64,000 bases of DNA from Telopea speciosissima (taxonomy: Eukaryota > Streptophyta > Magnoliopsida > Proteales > Proteaceae), in the NCBI RefSeq assembly GCF_018873765.1, contig NC_057916.1, positions 32,463,501 through 32,527,500 on the forward strand, written 5' to 3'. Below the pieces are notes generated by a model that did not search any database, was not told the origin of the DNA, and worked only from the letters and a program-made list of their open reading frames with translations. Position numbers and translations under genes: made by a program. Of the stretch, positions 1 to 12,430 are shown in pieces. How positions within the stretch are numbered: the stretch's first letter is position 1; the number at the start of each line of letters is the position of its first letter.

Positions 1-264
1 GCTGCCAGCACCAATCGTGAAAAGATCAAAATCGAAGTCTCGATGTTCCTCGCCGTTATTAGATTCTGCTCGAACCATAAAAGAACGTTGAGGGTTGAAG
101 AAACCACGATCTTGGGACGGATACACGAGGGTTTTGAATATAATGGGGGAGAAATTAGCAGTAAGAGACCTTAGTGACAGAGAATTGGGGATTTTTCGGC
201 AGATGTTACGAAGAAGGGTTGAAGAAGAGAAGGTGATCTTTTGGGCCCTCAATGAGGCGGCCAT
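1..264 (-). CDS. GR: Glutathione reductase, plastid-type, N-terminal part (cut by window edge)
   Basis: The minus strand reads from an ATG at 264 to the window edge, giving 88 codons with no stop. Residues 1 to about 65 are Ser/Arg-rich with few acidic residues, as in a plastid or mitochondrial transit peptide. They are followed by RSFMVRAES and then DFDLFTIGAGS, the start of the FAD-binding GxGxxG Rossmann motif in plant glutathione reductases. Known of the family: an NADPH-dependent flavoenzyme that reduces GSSG to GSH in the ascorbate-glutathione cycle, here probably the dual-targeted chloroplast/mitochondrial form. The redox-active CVxxxC motif and the rest of the enzyme lie outside the window. 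The gene is divergent from the Kunitz array, whose first promoter begins about 2.6 kb away. Identification rests on the match at the FAD motif and its spacing from the transit peptide. Confidence 0.88.
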   Translation of the reverse strand, partial: MAASLRAQKITFSSSTLLRNICRKIPNSLSLRSLTANFSPIIFKTLVYPSQDRGFFNPQRSFMVRAESNNGEEHRDFDFDLFTIGAGS

Positions 265-2848
265 TATTTAGCCTCACGTGGCCTTCTCTTGCTGTTTCTT
301 CATTTTAAACACTCTTCTTTTGTTTGTGCTGCTTTCTTGTTTTCCCAGGTAGAGACTTTATACTGAGAATAGAAAGGGTGGCACTCGAAGCCTCGAGGCA
401 ATACGAAACAGCTTTTAATCTTCTGCTCAAAGCGCATAATCGATGAGAGTATCGAAAAAAATTTATGACAAAAATTATGATTGGATAAAGTTTTCCTCCA
501 CCCTCATCCACAACATCTTAGGTTTCACAAACCCTCCTAAGATTTTAGGATGTTTCAAAATACTCTTCCAATACTCATTCCCGCCCTCTCTCACTTCTCG
601 AGTCACCGTGGATGGAGGGAAACTCAATCTGATTACGTCAATAAAAAAAATATATTTTTGAAAACGTTGGCCTAAAGTCGGATACCCCTCCTGTCTCCAA
701 AAATAATTTTGAAAACCTACACCAAAAAAAATAAGGGAGAGAGTTCTTGACGAAGTGGCATAGGTAAATACACCAATGAGGTGTGATCAAACAGTATCAT
801 ACATAAGATGGCAGTACGATCATCTCATGTGAGGTAGAGAGATGGATGTTGAGGTGGTACCATGCCCTGTTTCGACCGCTCAAATAACCGTTTTCAAAAT
901 TTAATAAAACAAAAATCATGATAACATCAATAATGAGTCAATGCGTCAGTTTTTTCCTATTTAAAAAATATTCAAATTTTTTCTTTTGGTAAAATCTTAT
1001 TGTAATTAAAGTAGTGAGCTAAGAATTTATAACATGCAAACACCAACTGAGTTACTTCTCATAAAAAAAATTGAGTTACTTAGTTAGTTTAGGCATGTCT
1101 TGATGAATGATGTTTTAGATTTTGGTCACTTGATCAAGTTCTCTGAATTGCATTTCAGTGTTGGCGGGCACTACCCCTCTACCCTCACCCCCTGCATACC
1201 CCCATCTCGGCCGACCCCTTGGATGCCTAACTAGCGGCCTATGGGCCCTAGTTAGGTTGAGCAAAAAAAAAAAAATTGTAACCTTACTTTTTACCCTTCT
1301 AAGATATCACATTTTTTTTCAATGAGGGTAATCTTGTCATTTAATATAAATATAATAACTTTTAATTTTTTAAAAACTCTTTTATACCCCCACATTAAAT
1401 AAATTTGAGAATAAAACAATCAGCAATTAAAAGAAGGTTACATTCCATTTTGGTGAAAACAAGTTATAACTTTTTTCTTTTCTTTTATTAGCTTCCAAAC
1501 ATAGCTTGATATTTAAATCTAAAATTATCTCTTCTTTTTTTCGTCCGTTCATATCAACTGCCAATAGGCCAACTAGTTGGGGGATAGGGGGGGGGGGGGG
1601 GGGGGGTGAGGGGGGAGAGGGAGGTGCAAAGTCTCGACCATGAAACATGCTATTGTAGGCATGCAGTTGGCAGAATTAAAATCTAAAATGAACAGTGGTA
1701 AATAAACATCACCTATGGTTTTCAATTGGGGAGTCTCGCACCTTTACTAGGTTTAGGAAATTTGATCTACTCTAACATGCCCAATTCCAAGGAGAAATCC
1801 GTAAAAAACATGAGCACTTGGGAGGTTGTCGACGATCCATGGAGCCCGGCTTCATCAACACACGACTCATGATTTTATGGATCTATTTGACACTAAAATA
1901 TATAAATTGAATCATTCTTTCTTGAACCATACGAGGAGAAAACCTCCTATATAGTTCTGGGGGGGCATGGTTAATCTATATCTATCCAAATGAGCCATCT
2001 ATCAAATCATTGGCTTCAGTATACAAGGACCCAAGCTGAGACCATATAGATAGATCACCATTAGTGTCATGATCATCCCCATGGTAGGAAACACATTCTA
2101 GTTCCTTACCTCCAATTACCCCGCGTCACTCCTAAACCTTGACCCCTAGCCATGGTTCATAGGTGGATTTGATGGGATGTACATGGATTGGACCTTGTAT
2201 ATAATATGTTTTTATATGATCACCTAATTGCCACTACTTACACTTACCCTCCCCATTCAAATAGGGAAAAATCTTATTGTAAGTCATAATCAAATTTTAT
2301 TCTTTTACTTTTTTTAGTATAACACACTTTTTCTTTAAACGAAGATAAAATCCAATCAATTCCCATGTGTACTCGAAAAAGCAAGCAAGACAATGACCCC
2401 TTAAAATGACATAATGTAAGTTATTTTCAAAGTATTTTATATCCTTTTCTTTACCTTGACATAAACAATTTTAGAAAATAAGACAAGGGAGAGTCAAAAA
2501 AGATTACAACTTCTCAATTCATCTCTAATCTCTATGGTTACAATAAGACATAGTGGTATATCTTTTTAAGTACATGGATTAGCTCCTTTTACCTTTATCC
2601 TCCTAAGGCAGGTAGGGTAAAAGAGAAAATGGGTAAAATGGATACTTAGAATGGCTTCCTTTCCATCGTATTGGATTTCAGTTTTTCTGCTTTTTCGTTA
2701 AGAGTGTATGCAATAAATTAGATTCTATTATTGCCATATTTTGGTGGGGGAAGAAATATCAAATGCGGATCAGGCAATCTTCAACTTCTCACTTGGTGAC
2801 GATGTCTCAATTTCTATCCACTCGTTAACGAATCAGTGGAGTGGTTTT
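265..2848. other. Intergenic region between glutathione reductase and the Kunitz array
   Basis: AT-rich DNA with no convincing gene. The first few hundred bases should hold the glutathione reductase promoter and 5' UTR on the minus strand. There is a G-rich run at about 1587-1620 containing an almost pure run of about 17 G. The short open frames here lack family signatures and biased composition. The conserved Kunitz promoter homology begins only at about 2849, so this side lacks the more distal upstream block found before genes 2-5 and marks the left border of the tandem duplication. Confidence 0.6.
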
Positions 2849-3073
2849 CGTTCCGACATTGAATTGAATCTTCCCCAGATCCCAATTACTTTGCTCAAAC
2901 AGGCATTGATGAGGCAATCTTCAACAAGTGTCCCCAAGATCCATTCAAATGGGAGAAATTATATCCAACCTCGTTATGCTCATCACCCTATAAATTGGCC
3001 AAACCAAAACCTTCCCTTCCATGACCTCATTTCTCATATTCAGTAGTAGTCAAGCATTCCATTAACGCAGTTT
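2849..3073 (+). promoter_or_regulatory. Promoter of Kunitz gene 1, separated from its coding region
   Basis: This block is nearly identical to the proximal promoters of the other five Kunitz genes, running from a conserved GACATTGAATTGAATCTTCC segment to a TATAAAT box at 2989-2995 and the start of the 5' UTR. By analogy the transcription start lies about 25-35 bases after the TATA box. The homology stops at 3073, where a 6.6-kb Copia element is inserted; it resumes at 9639 just before the gene 1 ATG. The 101-codon open frame over this block (2741-3046) is a by-product of the conserved promoter and not a gene. Confidence 0.85.
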
Positions 3074-4032
3074 TAACACTAGACTATGGGCAGAATAATA
3101 TAAGAATACAAACAGTAATAAAAGCATAAACTGTAATACGAAACAAGAGTATAAATAATCAAATAAATATACGTACTTGGTAGTTGCAGGATATCGCCAA
3201 AGGAGACAGTAGGTTGGATCGAGTCGTATCTAGAAGACACTCTCCTTAAGGTCTTTAATCGCCCCTTATTAGTGCAGACGGGAACAATGCGATTATACCT
3301 CCAAGATGAAACGATCCACTAATCACCAAAGACGGCACTCCCAAAGTGATTACGAAGGGGTCCGAAAGCTATACTCAACACACTTGAGACAGAAGGGACG
3401 ACAAACACTCTACGATGAAAACAGAGAAGAACCACGCCTTGAGAAGCAACAAAATAGGAAGAAAACGAGTTGAGTTACCCCGCCAATACCCTTGTATATA
3501 TAGAATACGTAGAGGCGGGTTGTAAAGGTCTTGACGTATACGGCGTCCTGTATACCGCATGTACTTTAAGTGTCTCCTTATGTGTGTACAGTACCACTAC
3601 ACACTCGTATAGGTACTTGTGGGTGCATGTATAAAAACAAAATTAAGATATACACCCACACCCACACCCACACCCGGACCCGGACCCGGCTCGGCGCGCG
3701 ATGTAAAAGCACCCCGGATCAACCCCACACAAGTGAGAGGACACACTTCTCTCTAAGGAACCCATGTCCCTTAAGGACCCATGAATACTTATAAGCAAGC
3801 TCACATCCTTGAAGCTAACCAATGTGGGACTAAACAACATTGGTTCTTTTACAAATGCAACTCAAAATCTGGAGGAAATGAAAACTCAAATTTGAATAAG
3901 ATTGGTGAAAATACCTTTTAGACAAAGGACAAAAGACAAAGACCACATGTGACAAAGACCTTTTGAATCTTTAGTATGATGAGATGGAATGAAATTGAAT
4001 ATAATTTCATTACATATAATATTTTTACAACA
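3074..4032 (-). repeat. LTR of the Copia element (3' LTR in element orientation)
   Basis: Direct repeat of 8667-9638, ending in ACAACA on the plus strand (TGTTGT at its start on the minus strand). It carries a short CACCCA-type microsatellite at about 3655-3680 followed by a GC-rich patch. The polypurine tract lies just beyond its inner edge at about 4033-4042. Confidence 0.9.
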
Positions 4033-7000
4033 ATCCCCACAAGATTCAAAATGTCGATAGAGTGACAAAAGTGTTGAGTATATTAGACATAATAGGACAC
4101 ATCGTTGCAGGTGTCTTTCGGACTTGAACCTACACTAGGTTTGATGAACTTCGCTCAGTACGGGTGAAGTCGACTTCTTGAACCTTTCCTCATTGGTGTA
4201 GCCGGCAAGCTCACCACCCATATCCTATTAGTCGACTTTACGTGACGTACCCTTATAAATTAAACGGACATTTTACTCGCTCTTTCAAACAGAATCCGAC
4301 CTTGTCCCATATCTTGGTATTATGGACGTTTAGAGAGTTCGCCTTTAAAACTCTCATTGGTAGGCGGCCTCACCTCCTACATCCATTTAGGTCAACCCAC
4401 AGTGTGCACCACAGATAACACACCCCCACATTTCGTGAGATTTGGTTTGATTAAGAGTTAGTAACTCAACCTCTTCCATTGTGGTGGTACTACCTTTCCA
4501 TCTAAGAATGAGCAACTATTGGTAGTACTCATCGATCATCCAGGTGATTTCGTTTGTACCCTTTGAACCTAATCTAGGAGTTAAACCTCTTCATAGGTTG
4601 GGTTTCCATCACATGACCTATGTCACAGGCTTTAAGCCCATTCCCTTAGATGACTCTATATAAATCTTTGTAGGCATTGGTTTTGTGAACATGTTCTGCT
4701 AAATTACGTGTCGATTTTATAAAATCGATAGCTATTGTTCCCTCATTTATATACTGCCTCACAAGATTATGTCTTAGGCGAATATGCCTCCTTTTTCCAT
4801 TATAGACTCGCTTTTAGCTTTAGCTATAGCCGCCATGCTATCACAATGAAGTGATATCGAAGGAACAGTTTTGGCTATAGTGGAATATCGCCACTAAATT
4901 TCTAAGCCATTCGGCAGTTCTCGCCTTTTCCATGGCAATAAATTCGCTTCCATCGTGGATCCGTCCCCACAGGATCTGTTTAACCGATTTCCACGAAATC
5001 GCTCCACCTCCTAGTGTAAAGATATATCCACTAGTTGCTAACGATTCATTTGTATCGATATCCAGTTAGCATCACGAAACCTTCTAGTACGTTGGGTTTC
5101 CGCTATAATGAAGACCATAATCAACGGTACCTTTTAGATACCTCAATAGTCTTTCAATAGCATCCCAATGTTCGTTGCTCGGGTTATGAGTATATTGACT
5201 CGGTTTTCCCACCAAAGCTATATCGGTCTAGTGCAATTCATTAGATAAGAAACAGAACCAATTATCTCGTGAATATCTTTTCCGATTCACAGGTCACCTT
5301 GATGTCGTTGTAAATGACATCCCAACTCAAAAGGTGTTTTAAGCGACGATAAGTCAAAATATCCATACCTTTTAAGCATGTTTTCTATATAGTGAGCTTG
5401 TGATAAGATAATCTCTTTCTCCTTCCCGACGATTTTGATTCCTAGAATCACATCAGCCTCTCCCATGTCCTTGGTTTCAAAATTGGACATTAAGAGATTT
5501 TTAGTATGTCTCACTATATCTAGGTTGGTGCCCATAATCAGCATATCATCTACATAAAGTAAGATGAACACACCTTTTCCGTGATGAAACTTACTATATA
5601 GACACCTCTGGCATCATTTACAAGAAATCCATTTGATATGAGTACCATATCAAGTTTTTCATGCCTCTGCTTTGGCGCTTGTTTTAGTCCATACAAGGAC
5701 TTAACAAGTTTGCATACCTTATGTAATTGTCCGAGGCATTGTATAACCTTCAGTTTGCCGATGTATATCTCTTCCTCTAAATCGCCATTGAGAAATCTTG
5801 TTTTTACATCCATTTGGTGTATCACCAAATTGTAAATTGATGCAACACCACCATTACTCTTATAGTGGTGATTCTTGCTCTTGGAGCAAAAGTATCAAAA
5901 TAATCATAGTTCTTCTTTTGCCTAAAGCCTTTGACGACTAGTCCGGCTTTAAATTTATCAAGTGATCCATCTGGTTTCAATTTCTTTCGAAATATCCACT
6001 TGGTGTCTAATACTTTGGAACCTTGTGGCAAATTGACCAATTCCCAAGTATGATTGAATAATAATGAATCAATTTCACTTTTTATTGCCTCTTTCCAGAA
6101 GACGGCATCTCGGGACGTAATCGCCTCATTATACGTAAGAGGATCCTTATCCACAATATGGGCAACCCAATTATATAATTTGGGATCCTCGTTTATAGAA
6201 TAAACAACCCAATCATTACCAAAGTGCTTAGCTTTCCTTTGCCTTTTACTTTTCCTCAAATGACTTTCGTCATTATCATTAGATATAGGATCATCTTGAT
6301 AAACAGTATCATTTGTTGTACTCTTTGATACAACATCTTTGAAATCACTACTAGCATTAGGAACACCCACTTCATTGGATTGATAAGGAAATACATCTTC
6401 AAAGAATTCTGCATCCCTTGATTCTATTATGTTGTTTTCTTCACAAACACCATCTATGGTTTTGAGAATCATAAACGATAAGCATTACTATGCGAAGCAT
6501 ATCCTATAAAAATGCAATCAAAGGTTTTAGGACCAATTTTTCTTTTCTTTGACTCAGGTATTAATACTTTTGCCAAACAGCCCCATACCCTTAAATGCTT
6601 TAAGTTAGGTTTTCTATCAAACCATAACTCAAAAGGTACTAAACCAGTTTTCTTGTGAGGAATTCTATTTAAAATATAGCAAGCCGTTAGAATAGCTTCC
6701 CCCACATATCAAGGGTTAACCTGACAGATAAGGAATGAATTCATCATTTCTTTCAATGTACGATTCTTCCTTTCGGCTATTCCATTGGATTGTGGTTGGT
6801 ATGGAGCTGTAGTTTCATGTATAATACCATTCTCGTCACAAAATTTGTAAAGATTAAAATACTCGAACCTCTATCGGTTCAAGTCTTTTAACTTTACTCC
6901 CTAGTTGATTTTCAACTTCTCTTTTATAGGATATAAAGGCATCACTTGCTTCATCTTTTGATTTCATAAATACAACATAGTAAATCTTGAGTAATCATCA

Positions 7001-8666
7001 ATAAAGGTAACAACATAATTTTTCCACCTCTTGATGCATACGATTTAAAATCGCACAAATCACTATGAATCAAGTCAAGGCGACCACTTTGCCTCGTTCG
7101 ACTTATGTGGCCTCTTTGTCGTTTGGCCTCTACACAAGTAGTACATTTAGACATCGGTTGCTTTCCAAGGCTATCAATAAGACCTAACTTGCATAATCTA
7201 GATAAATAGGGAGCACTAATATGTCCTAATCTATTATGCCACAAATTAAAAGAGTCAACAATATAAACGGAAGAAGCACTCGGCTTATCTTTTATTACAT
7301 TGAACACGATTACAAAAAGACCATCACTTACATAACCCTTTCCAACAAAAATATCATTCTTCAACGATACAAGTTTGTCGATTCAAAGGTGAGTTTAAAC
7401 CCTGACCTTATTCGAAGTGGACCGAAACCAAATTTACTGATGTCTGAACATGAAGCACTTCCCTTAAGACAAGTGTCTTACCCAAGTGAGCTTCAATGTG
7501 ACGGTTCCTTTACCAATAACATTAGAAGATTGGGAATTTCCCATAAAAACTTGATCACCCGAATTAACAACGAGTAAGTACCAACGCATTGCGATCTCCA
7601 CAAATATGTCGAGTTGCACCCGTATCAAGTATCCAATCTTTTGGTTTTTCAACCAAACTTTACCGTAATCATGGCGGTGAAAATGTCCTCCTCCAGTAAA
7701 TTAGCCTTCGCTTTCTCAGATTTCGAGACTTCTTGTTCGACAGTCTCTCTTGAGATGACCATGCTTACCACATGTGAAGCACTTCACTTTTGACCTCTTG
7801 AAACTCTTGCCTTTCTTGACTTGAAGACCTTTTTGAAATGACCTTGTTTGTTTGATTCGACAAGGTTGGCTTTAAGTCTTGTGTACCCAAGAGGCTTTCC
7901 ACCATTGTCCTTGTTCCTGTTCCTCTCCTCGATCTTGATTCGGATCACAACCTGTTCAAAGGACCATTCCTTTCTCTTGTGTTTCATATTATTCTTGAAA
8001 TCAGTCCAAGAGGGAGGGAGTTTTTCAAGGAGGGAACTTGTGACGAAAACATCGGAAGAATAACATTTTCCTTAGATAACCTTCCCACCAAGATTTGAAA
8101 CTTATCAATTTGGGAAGAGACGCTTTCGTCGTCGGTCATTTCAAAATTCAAGAAATTTGCTACCACATATTTCTTGCTTGCCTGCATCATCAAGAGTATA
8201 CTTGTTGCATAAAGCGTTCCAGATCATATATGCATACTCGTATGAGTTATACACATTGTATAGATCAATGGAAAGCGCATTCAATATCCGATTTTTACAC
8301 TGAAAATCGGCTTGAATCCATGCAATCCGTTTTACATCTTCTTCCAAGATCTCACTTTGTGGTGGTTTGGGATCCGTCAATGCAAAAGCAACCCCTATTT
8401 GGGTTAAAGCAAAAGAAGCATTTGCCTCCATCTCTTAAAATTCTGCCCATCAAATTGTTCGATCTTATCGAACTCTCCAACAATACTCATCTTCTCCAAT
8501 GCGGGTTGAAGAGTGGTAACAGGGGACCACATTAGTTGGAATAGAATCAACACTAGATGTGTCCTTTTGACCAAGTGTATCTTGTCCAGCCATAGTCTTA
8601 AATCTGTTTATAACAGTATTAAGATCCACTGTTAGAAACAGATCACGAAATTAAAGACCTTAAGAT

Positions 8667-9638
8667 TGTTAACACTAGACTATGGGCAGAATAATATAAG
8701 AATACAAACAAGTAATAAAAGCATAAGCATGTAATGAAACAAGAGTATAAATAATCAAATAAATATACGTACTTGGTAGTTGCGGGATATCGCCAAAGGA
8801 GACGATGGGTTGGATCGAGTCGTATCTAGAAGACACTCTCCTTAAGGTCTTTAATCGCCCCTTATTAGTGCGGCCGGGAACAATGCGATTATACCTCCAA
8901 GATGAAACGATCCACTAATCACCAAAGACGGCACTCCCAAAGTGATTACAGAAGGGGTCCGAAAGCTATACTCAACACATCGAGGCAGTGAAGGACGGAG
9001 AAACACTCTCGATGAAAACAGAGAAGAACCACGCCTTGAGAAGCAACAAAATAGGAAGAAAACGAAGTTGAGTTACCCCTGCCAATACCCTTGTATATAT
9101 AGAATAGAGGCGGGTTGTAAAGGTCTTGTACGTATACAGGCCCCCGTATACCGCACGTACTTTAAGTGTCTCCTTATGTGTGTACAGGTACCACTACACA
9201 CTCGTATAGGTACTTGTGGGTGCATGTATAAAAACAAAATTAAGATATACACCCACACCCGGACCCGGACTCGGCTCGGTTCGGTTCGGTTCGGCGCGCG
9301 CGATGTAAAAGCACCCCGGATCAACCCCCCACACAAGTGAGAGGACACACTTCTCTCTAAGGAACCCATGTCCCTTAAGGACCCATGAATACTTATAAGC
9401 AAGCTCACATCCTTGAAGCTAACCAATGTGGGACTAAACAACATTGGTTCTTTTACAAATGCAACTCAAAATCTGGAGGGAAATGAAAACTCAAATTTGA
9501 ATAAGATTGGTGAAAATGCCTTTTAGACAAAGGACAAAAGACAAAGACCACATGTGACAAAGACCTTTTGAATCTTTAGTATGATGAGATGGAATGAAAT
9601 TGAATATAATTTCATTACATATAATATTTTTTACAACA
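8667..9638 (-). repeat. LTR of the Copia element (5' LTR in element orientation)
   Basis: Direct repeat of 3074-4032 with scattered substitutions and small length differences in the CACCC/CGGAC patch. Its outer edge is 29 bases upstream of the Kunitz gene 1 ATG, so this LTR now supplies almost all of the DNA immediately upstream of that gene, in antisense orientation. Confidence 0.9.
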
Positions 9639-9667
9639 AGTTTGCTTTACAACCATCTACGATCATC

Positions 9668-10432
9668 ATGTGGAACAGAGTTCTCCTCCTTTTGGGATTG
9701 TTGATTTTGGCCTTCGTTCAGGTCATAGATGGTTTCTCTCATCACCACCACCACCAGCTCGACCATCAATCCGCAGTGCATGATACCGATGGCAATGAGC
9801 TCCAAGCAGGGATGCCGTACTACATTGTCTCTGCTATCAGGGGAGGCGGCGGCGGAGGTGTTTCGCTAGGAAGGAGAGAGAGCTCCACCAGTCAAAGTCA
9901 CACGGCTCACACTCCAACAGTGAAACAGAGCTCCTACGACAGGAACATGGGTACCCCAGTGATGTTCTCTCCAGCATCCTCAGAACACCCAGAATTGGAA
10001 TTGCCGTCTTCTGCAGAAGAAGAAGAGGGAACGATGATAATTCGGGAATCGATGGACATGAACATTTGCTTCTCTGGAATGGACAATAGGGTGTGGCAGG
10101 TGGAAGAGAGGAGGGAGCAATCCGGAGGATGGTGGTGGTCGTCGTCAAAGAATTCGAGTTTGAGGTATGTGACGGTGAAGGGGAAGCCAGGGCACCCAGG
10201 GGAGTCGACAATGAGGAACTGGTTCAGAATCGAGAGGATAAGCGAGGGTAACCCTGTATATAGGATCGTCTACTGCCCCAACGTCTGCGAGTCTTGCCAT
10301 GTGGTGTGCGGGAGGGTTGGGATCACCAAGGAAAACGGCGAGCGATGGCTATCGGTTTCAGAGCACAGAGAGTTTCCTTTTGTCTTCGTCAAAGCTAGGC
10401 AGTCCCAGGACAACAAGAAGAAGGATGAATAG
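9668..10432 (+). CDS. Kunitz (STI-family) beta-trefoil protein, array gene 1
   Basis: Intact intronless gene of 254 aa. A signal peptide (about residues 1-22) is followed by five His. The Kunitz signature is present as VHDTDGNELQAGMPYYI. The C-terminal core is YRIVYCPNVCESCHVVCGRVGI with the family's ending ...FPFVFVKARQ. The family is known for secreted or vacuolar serine or cysteine protease inhibitors, and for members that have lost inhibition. Here the first disulfide appears absent and the loop after GTPVMFSP is acidic with no Lys/Arg, so classical trypsin inhibition is doubtful. The start at MWNR is chosen because it is conserved in all six copies and begins the signal peptide. A Copia element separates it from its promoter and the 5' UTR is shortened. 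Residues from about 108 to 207 come from a tract identical to gene 6. The open frame is intact, but expression is uncertain. Confidence 0.9.
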   Translation: MWNRVLLLLGLLILAFVQVIDGFSHHHHHQLDHQSAVHDTDGNELQAGMPYYIVSAIRGGGGGGVSLGRRESSTSQSHTAHTPTVKQSSYDRNMGTPVMFSPASSEHPELELPSSAEEEEGTMIIRESMDMNICFSGMDNRVWQVEERREQSGGWWWSSSKNSSLRYVTVKGKPGHPGESTMRNWFRIERISEGNPVYRIVYCPNVCESCHVVCGRVGITKENGERWLSVSEHREFPFVFVKARQSQDNKKKDE

Positions 10433-10666
10433 AGAAAGAAAGCAGAGTTGAATATTGGAATAAGAGAAGAAAGAGTCTAGCTATGACGCTGGCTGATCGA
10501 GCGGGAATAATAGCAGAAGGAATGAGTAAACCGATCCAAAAGTTCTTCTAATTCTCCAACCAAACAATCCCTGCAAAAGAAAAAAGTTGCAATAAAAAGG
10601 TTCTGTCCGAAGCAACATTAGTTAATCAGTCGCCTTTGATTATTCTATCCTGTATCAATCAGTTTT

Positions 10667-10703
<37 letters not shown>

Positions 10704-11224
10704 TTGCAATTCCAATTTCTTACTTTTCAATAGCTTTTTGAATCCTTTATATTTTCAGGTGGTAAATTTCAGGGTAAAAAGATCATTGCTTAGTGGCGTG
10801 GCCCCTGCACTAGTACGAGGGCAATGAGAGTGCATAAGGGCATCAATATGGATGAGATTATTTTATTTTATTGGGGTGGATTGGTAATTCACACACTCTA
10901 GTGTCTAAGCACAAGGGCCACACGACCTCACAACGTTCTTTTTCCCCTATTTAGAATTAAGAAAATAACTTTAAGGAGAAGGTTCTCTCACCAAGCAGAT
11001 TCGGGGACCACACCAAAGACGTGGAATAAAATGAAATCGTGTGTAGGAAGAGAGCAAGGTCATTTCTTATGAGGAGGAGAAAAATAATTAGACATTGGTG
11101 CTAGCGTACCTTGCCCCGATGGCTCAGAGAGCCTTTTCCCTTACTTTAATAGTTAATATAATAATTTTAATGGGTAGAATATGTGTTATCAGAAAAATAC
11201 ATAAAAAGTATTCAGTATGGGAAT
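10433..11224 (+). other. 3' flank of Kunitz gene 1 (tandem-unit sequence)
   Basis: Sequence shared with the 3' flanks of genes 2-4: a probable 3' UTR, a (TC)n microsatellite at about 10669-10701, then a segment beginning GGTGGTAAA and running through GATCATTGCTTAGTGGCGTG that recurs after the other genes. No gene is seen. Confidence 0.7.
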
Positions 11225-11849
11225 TGATAAACCCAAAATTACACTGGTCAATCGTGAGCCACCACGTGTCCTGGCCCAAGTGGAAAGACCATCCCAAGCC
11301 CGGCCACCTTACGTCTCACTTGGCTAGCCCGGAAGGCAAAGGACCAACAAGGAAGTCCAGGAACCAAGACCAAGTATTACACGCAAGCTACTACCGTCAT
11401 CGACAAGATATGTATTACCTCATCAGTTGAGGGTACCACCTGCCAGAGGTACAATTCCAGACGGACTCATGCACCAAAGACCTTATCCAATATACAAGGG
11501 CACATGCATGTCTACCTACCAGGAACATCCTCCCTACTGGGACTCTACCTCCCATGGGAGAGCAACCAACCAAGAGATGAGTCCTACCAACTGGGAACGT
11601 CTATCTACTACGAGGACTACTCGTCACCAACTGGGACTCTCCATACCGCCACACTCCACTATAAATACGGAGGTACTCTACCCCATTAACCCATCTGGAA
11701 TTCTAACTATTCATCGATTTGCTTAGAGAGATCTAACTTAGGCATCGGAAAGTCCTAGGCTGGAACCACACCAGTTCTCCTTTGTCACCCAGGTCCTTTT
11801 GCAGGTTACGACACTCAAAGGGACCACCAGGCGATTTCTTGACGCAATA
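11225..11849. mobile_element. Solo LTR, 625 bp
   Basis: The homologous segment of another unit reads straight through (near 48690-48715, TATGGGAATAAGTAAC), while here 625 bp interrupt it. The 5-bp duplication GGAAT flanks the insert (11220-11224 and 11850-11854). It starts TGATAAACCC and has a TATAAATA-like box at about 11662. No internal coding domain is present, as expected for a solo LTR left by recombination. The superfamily cannot be told from the sequence alone. Confidence 0.65.
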
Positions 11850-12127
11850 GGAATAAGTAACAAGGATCGGATGAAGATGTATAATGTGCAATCTGATCAT
11901 CATGACAAGTATCATGGTGACTATCGAAGTCACTTTAGCATGAAATTCGGTTGGTAAATAAAAGAAGGGAAATTATCAATGCCACCCCCTGACGTTTGCA
12001 TATATTTTAAAGCACACCCACTAAGTATCATAATATCAATCGGTACCCATTTTTTAACGGCGTTAACCTCTAAAATTCTTTTGACCAAAATACTCTCTAC
12101 ATTTAAAAAAAAATACACGAAAAAATG

Positions 12128-12430
12128 CTACTGATCTGGATAAGGTAGATGTTGAAGGGATCCCCTTTACGGACTCGAGGAAGTAAGCGTTGAGCTTCCT
12201 ATCGTTTTGCTCAGGAGCGAAGCCAACCTTGCCGCCTTTGAGATCTATAATGTTAACGAACCCGAGGATCCAGGAGCAGAACCCATGGCCTGATACATGG
12301 TGGCGGAGAGAGCAATGTCGTGGAGCTTCTTGGTGCCCAAGTAGTTAAGGAGGACGTGGAGGGAGCGAACGTTCTTTATGGAGAAGATGGAGAGATGCTT
12401 TGATAGTAGGTCCGACATGTCCCCATTTTC
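12128..12430 (-). pseudogene. Captured fragment of a fasciclin-like arabinogalactan protein gene
   Basis: Minus-strand frames match the end of a fasciclin domain of plant FLA proteins: SDLLSKHLSIFSIKNV, LHVLLNYLGTKKLHDI, ATMYQAMGSAPGSSG, and then in a shifted frame FVNIIDLKGGKVGF and NAYFLESVKGIPFNIYLIQI. The frame change lies near 12275. The upstream side carries a GTTGCAG-like acceptor just before the start of the homology, as if an intron edge was captured with it. Known of the family: GPI-anchored cell-wall adhesion glycoproteins. Here only the fragment survives inside the MULE and it is unlikely to make a functional protein. Confidence 0.8.

Larger units (their letters stand above)
3074..9638 (-). 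mobile_element. Ty1/Copia LTR retrotransposon, nearly full length, degraded
   Basis: The element lies on the minus strand and is flanked by the 5-bp target duplication AGTTT (3069-3073 and 9639-9643). It has two long terminal repeats of about 960-970 bp. A polypurine tract containing TTGTGGGGAT abuts the lower LTR. Going down from high coordinates, the parts are a gag-like region (about 8430-7780), a GAG-pre-integrase with an H/C zinc motif (about 7360-6950), integrase core (about 6950-6470), Copia reverse transcriptase with the WIFRKKLKPDGS and YVDDML motifs (about 6470-5290), and remnants of RNase H below that. The domain order, integrase before RT, is diagnostic of Copia. The element is broken by several changes. 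The LTRs look highly similar by eye, so it is fairly young. It sits in the 5' UTR of Kunitz gene 1, antisense to it. Confidence 0.93.

Noticed and set aside
2741-3046. 101-codon plus-strand open frame before the Copia element
   Set aside because: It overlaps the conserved Kunitz promoter including the TATA box; the same DNA before the other genes does not keep the frame.
3640-3840. Cys/Gly-rich frame over the CACCCA repeat in the Copia LTR
   Set aside because: It is the translation of a microsatellite and GC-rich patch in an LTR.
9739-9759. His run as a sign of a cloning tag or vector contamination
   Set aside because: The tract varies between six genomic copies, is encoded by mixed CAT/CAC, and follows a plant signal peptide in a plant genomic context.
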